Shown here: positions 61,901-64,000 of the stretch, piece by piece
How the letters are laid out: the number at the start of each line of letters is the position of its first letter
How positions within the stretch are numbered: position 1 is the stretch's first letter
NCBI GenBank assembly: GCA_905250125.1
Contig: CAJNOL010000189.1
Coordinates: 148,144-212,143 of the forward strand
DNA from: Rotaria sordida
Lineage: Eukaryota > Rotifera > Eurotatoria > Philodinida > Philodinidae
Direction of reading: 5' to 3'
DNA: 64,000 nt
The notes under the pieces: generated by a model
Database searches by the model: none
Seen by the model: only the letters and a program-made list of their open reading frames with translations
What the model was told of the DNA's origin: nothing
Program-made: the position numbers and the translations under genes

Positions 61901-64000
61901 CAAGTCCAAATATACAAAAAATTCTTGATACATATTCTACTTTAGCTAAAATTCAACCACATATGCCAGGATATCCAAGGTTAAAAATCAAATTATATTT
62001 GATAAAAAAAAAAATATTTTTCATTTTTGTTTTATAGTTGGTATCGTGATTTATGTATGAAACAGCCAAAAAATGATCTAAACGATGAAGAATCAGCTTG
62101 GAAAGCAGGTCCACAATTAATTTCTACTAAAATGCGTATTGTTCCGAAGTTATTACGTCTTACTTGGCTTGGTTATCCTTTGCATTATGATAACAAATAT
62201 GGATGGGGATATTTAGTACCAGGTTTAAAAATCAATCAAGAAGAAGAAGGAGAAGAAGAAGATGAAAAAAGTGATTTTCCTTATGAGTAAGTATATGTGT
62301 TAAATTTGAATAGATATTTTATTCTTTCTCAAGAGCAATCAAACAAGTATGTGCCGAAACAAGGCCATTTGAACGTAGTAAAACAAATATGGAATTACAA
62401 GAAATTGATGATAATTTAAAAGCATTAGCAAAAGAAATTGAAGAACTTGAAGATCAAAACAATGCTCATCTTTTTATGGAAAATCTTTTACAACAACAAG
62501 AAAAATTAATTGAAAGAGTATGTTAAATATTTATTATTTCTTCTTGATAGATATATTTTTTTATTCTCTGTAGCGTCAAAAACTTCTTCCATCTGATACA
62601 TCTTGTCCTATTCATCAAGGTAATGGACCTTATAAAGTATCGAATGTACCTGGTTGTTGGTTTTTTAAAATACCACATAAAGTAAATCCAAAAAAGAAAA
62701 AAGAAAAATTAGATTTTGATATCTAGAAAGTTTGATTATATAGGATGGAAATGAAAAAAATGTTGGTAATCCTTTAGCAAAATCATTTGCTTCAAAAATT
62801 GCTGATGGAACATTACGTGCTCATGAATCAACAGCTGCTAAATGGCTTCTTGAATGGAGTAAAATGTTAAGCTATTGGGAAAATAATGAAAAGAGAATCA
62901 AGTAAAATTTTATGAAAAATAAAAAAAAAAAACAATAAAATAAAAATTTTTAATTTATTCTATAAGATCTCAAAAGGCTGTACAAATAAAAGACGATGGT
63001 ACATCTATTATTTTACCTCGTGTTGTCGTTGCTGGTACAGTTACACGACGAGCTGTTGAACCAACATGGTTAACAGCATCAAATGCTCAAGTAAAAAAAA
63101 ATGATTGATTATGTTTTAATTTTATTAAATAAACACATTGTTTCATTTTAGACTGATCGTATTGGAAGTGAACTTAAAGCTATGGTACAAGCACCGTCAG
63201 GTTATTGTTTTGTTGGTGCTGATGTTGATAGTCAAGAATTATGGATTGCTTCAATTCTTGCTGATGCAAAATATGCTGAAATGCATGGTAGATTTATGAA
63301 AGAATATATTTAAATTTTGAAAAAGAAGTGTTGTTGTTGTTGGTTTTTTTTATTAGGTTCGACAGCATTTGGTTGGATGAATTTACAAGGAAAAAAGAAA
63401 GATGGAACTGATCTTCATAGTAAAGTAGCCAATTTAGTTGGTATTAGTCGAGATCAAGCAAAAGTCAGTAAATATAATCATGAAAAAAAACAAGATATTT
63501 AATGATTAATTGATTTATTAAGGTATTTAACTATGGACGAATGTATGGAGCAGGAAAAACCTTTGCAGAAAAATTATTAATGCAATTTAATCATCAATTA
63601 TCAGTTGTTGAAGCAAAAGAAAAAGCAACTCTTATGTACTCTAAAACAAAAGGAACCAAGTATGAAAGATTTCTTCTTCTTCTTCTTTATTGAGATGATG
63701 AATTCTTTTGTTTTTGTTTTTTAGAGATCGGAAAACTGATCTATGGCAAGGTGGTTCAGAATCTGAAATGTTCAATAGTCTTGAAGTAATTGCACGCAGT
63801 AAATTACCCAAAACACCTGTACTTGATTGTCGTATTAGTCGTGCACTTGAACCACACAATGTTAATGATGGTGTAAGAATAAATTTGTTTTATTAAATCT
63901 AATTATGTTTAATTATAATTATATTTTATTAGTATATGACAAGTCGTGTAAACTGGGTTGTACAAAGTTCAGCTGTTGATTATCTTCATCTGATGCTTGT
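58955..64000 (+). CDS. POLG: Mitochondrial DNA polymerase gamma catalytic subunit, 3' truncated by window
   Basis: This is the family-A polymerase that replicates and proofreads mitochondrial DNA. Exons: 58955-59364, 59424-59555, 59628-59796, 59849-60079, 61142-61285, 61336-61415, 61485-61667, 61716-61979, 62038-62286, 62334-62517, 62574-62681, 62744-62901, 62967-63090, 63152-63287, 63357-63463, 63523-63659, 63725-63872, 63933 to beyond 64000. They give about 1,010 residues so far. The start is Arg-rich with few acids ([11 protein letters not shown]), a mitochondrial presequence, followed by NPLGIQML as in the family. Exonuclease motifs are present: VFDVE (Asp159, Glu161), GHNVAFD (Asp226) and YCAND (Asp371). 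Polymerase motif A is [11 protein letters not shown] (Asp836) and motif B is [12 protein letters not shown] (893 on). ISRALEP and [20 protein letters not shown] follow. Motif C lies beyond the window. The segment between GTK and [10 protein letters not shown] is far shorter than in other animals. Confidence 0.95.

Noticed and set aside
63641..63859. Minus-strand frame opposite POLG exon 17
   Set aside because: It is antisense to conserved POLG coding sequence.

Overview
This is nuclear genomic DNA of an animal, most likely a rotifer and probably a bdelloid. It is strongly AT-rich, with long A/T homopolymers. Genes are split by many short GT-AG introns of about 45-80 bases, and a few introns are expanded to 0.7-2.2 kb. 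The gene set is metazoan: an NK1-class homeobox gene, an AF10-type PHD protein, a PCTAIRE kinase, NRBF2, MGAT1, mitochondrial DNA polymerase gamma and an invertebrate-type lysozyme. The rotifer assignment is an inference. It rests on the intron style, Asn/Ser-rich protein tracts and an intronless seven-helix receptor resembling the large rotifer receptor expansions.

Layout. Positions 1369-15632 (minus) hold a 23-exon NACHT plus WD-repeat protein of the NWD1/NWD2 kind. At least three of its introns are filled by inverted-repeat (foldback) elements. After a 5.6 kb gap comes a small orphan single-pass membrane protein (21274-21738, minus). Then an AF10/MLLT10 homologue (23831-26410, minus) and a mahogunin-type RING ubiquitin ligase (26704-28344, plus) sit head to head over a 293-base shared promoter region. 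On the plus strand follow a CDK16/17/18 (PCTAIRE) kinase (31908-35937), an NRBF2-like autophagy factor (36488-39527) and an i-type lysozyme (39852-40262). A nested foldback transposon (41735-42653) precedes a rhodopsin-like receptor (43023-43985). A 7 kb desert carries two decayed gene fragments, one of them clearly a lysozyme remnant, and ends at an NK1/slouch homeobox gene (51119-52093). MGAT1 (54253-58649) and POLG (58955 to the right edge, truncated) close the window.

Function. The genes do not form one pathway. They cover chromatin and transcription (AF10, NK1), ubiquitin and autophagy (MGRN1-like, NRBF2), signalling (CDK, receptor), Golgi glycosylation (MGAT1), mitochondrial DNA replication (POLG), and antibacterial or digestive activity (lysozyme). 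I found no prokaryote-like operon, CRISPR array or convincing tRNA/rRNA gene. The least ordinary content is the set of foldback elements (two flanked by TA, as in Tc1/mariner-type MITEs), the lysozyme remnant, and a polymerase gamma that lacks a segment expected in the family.
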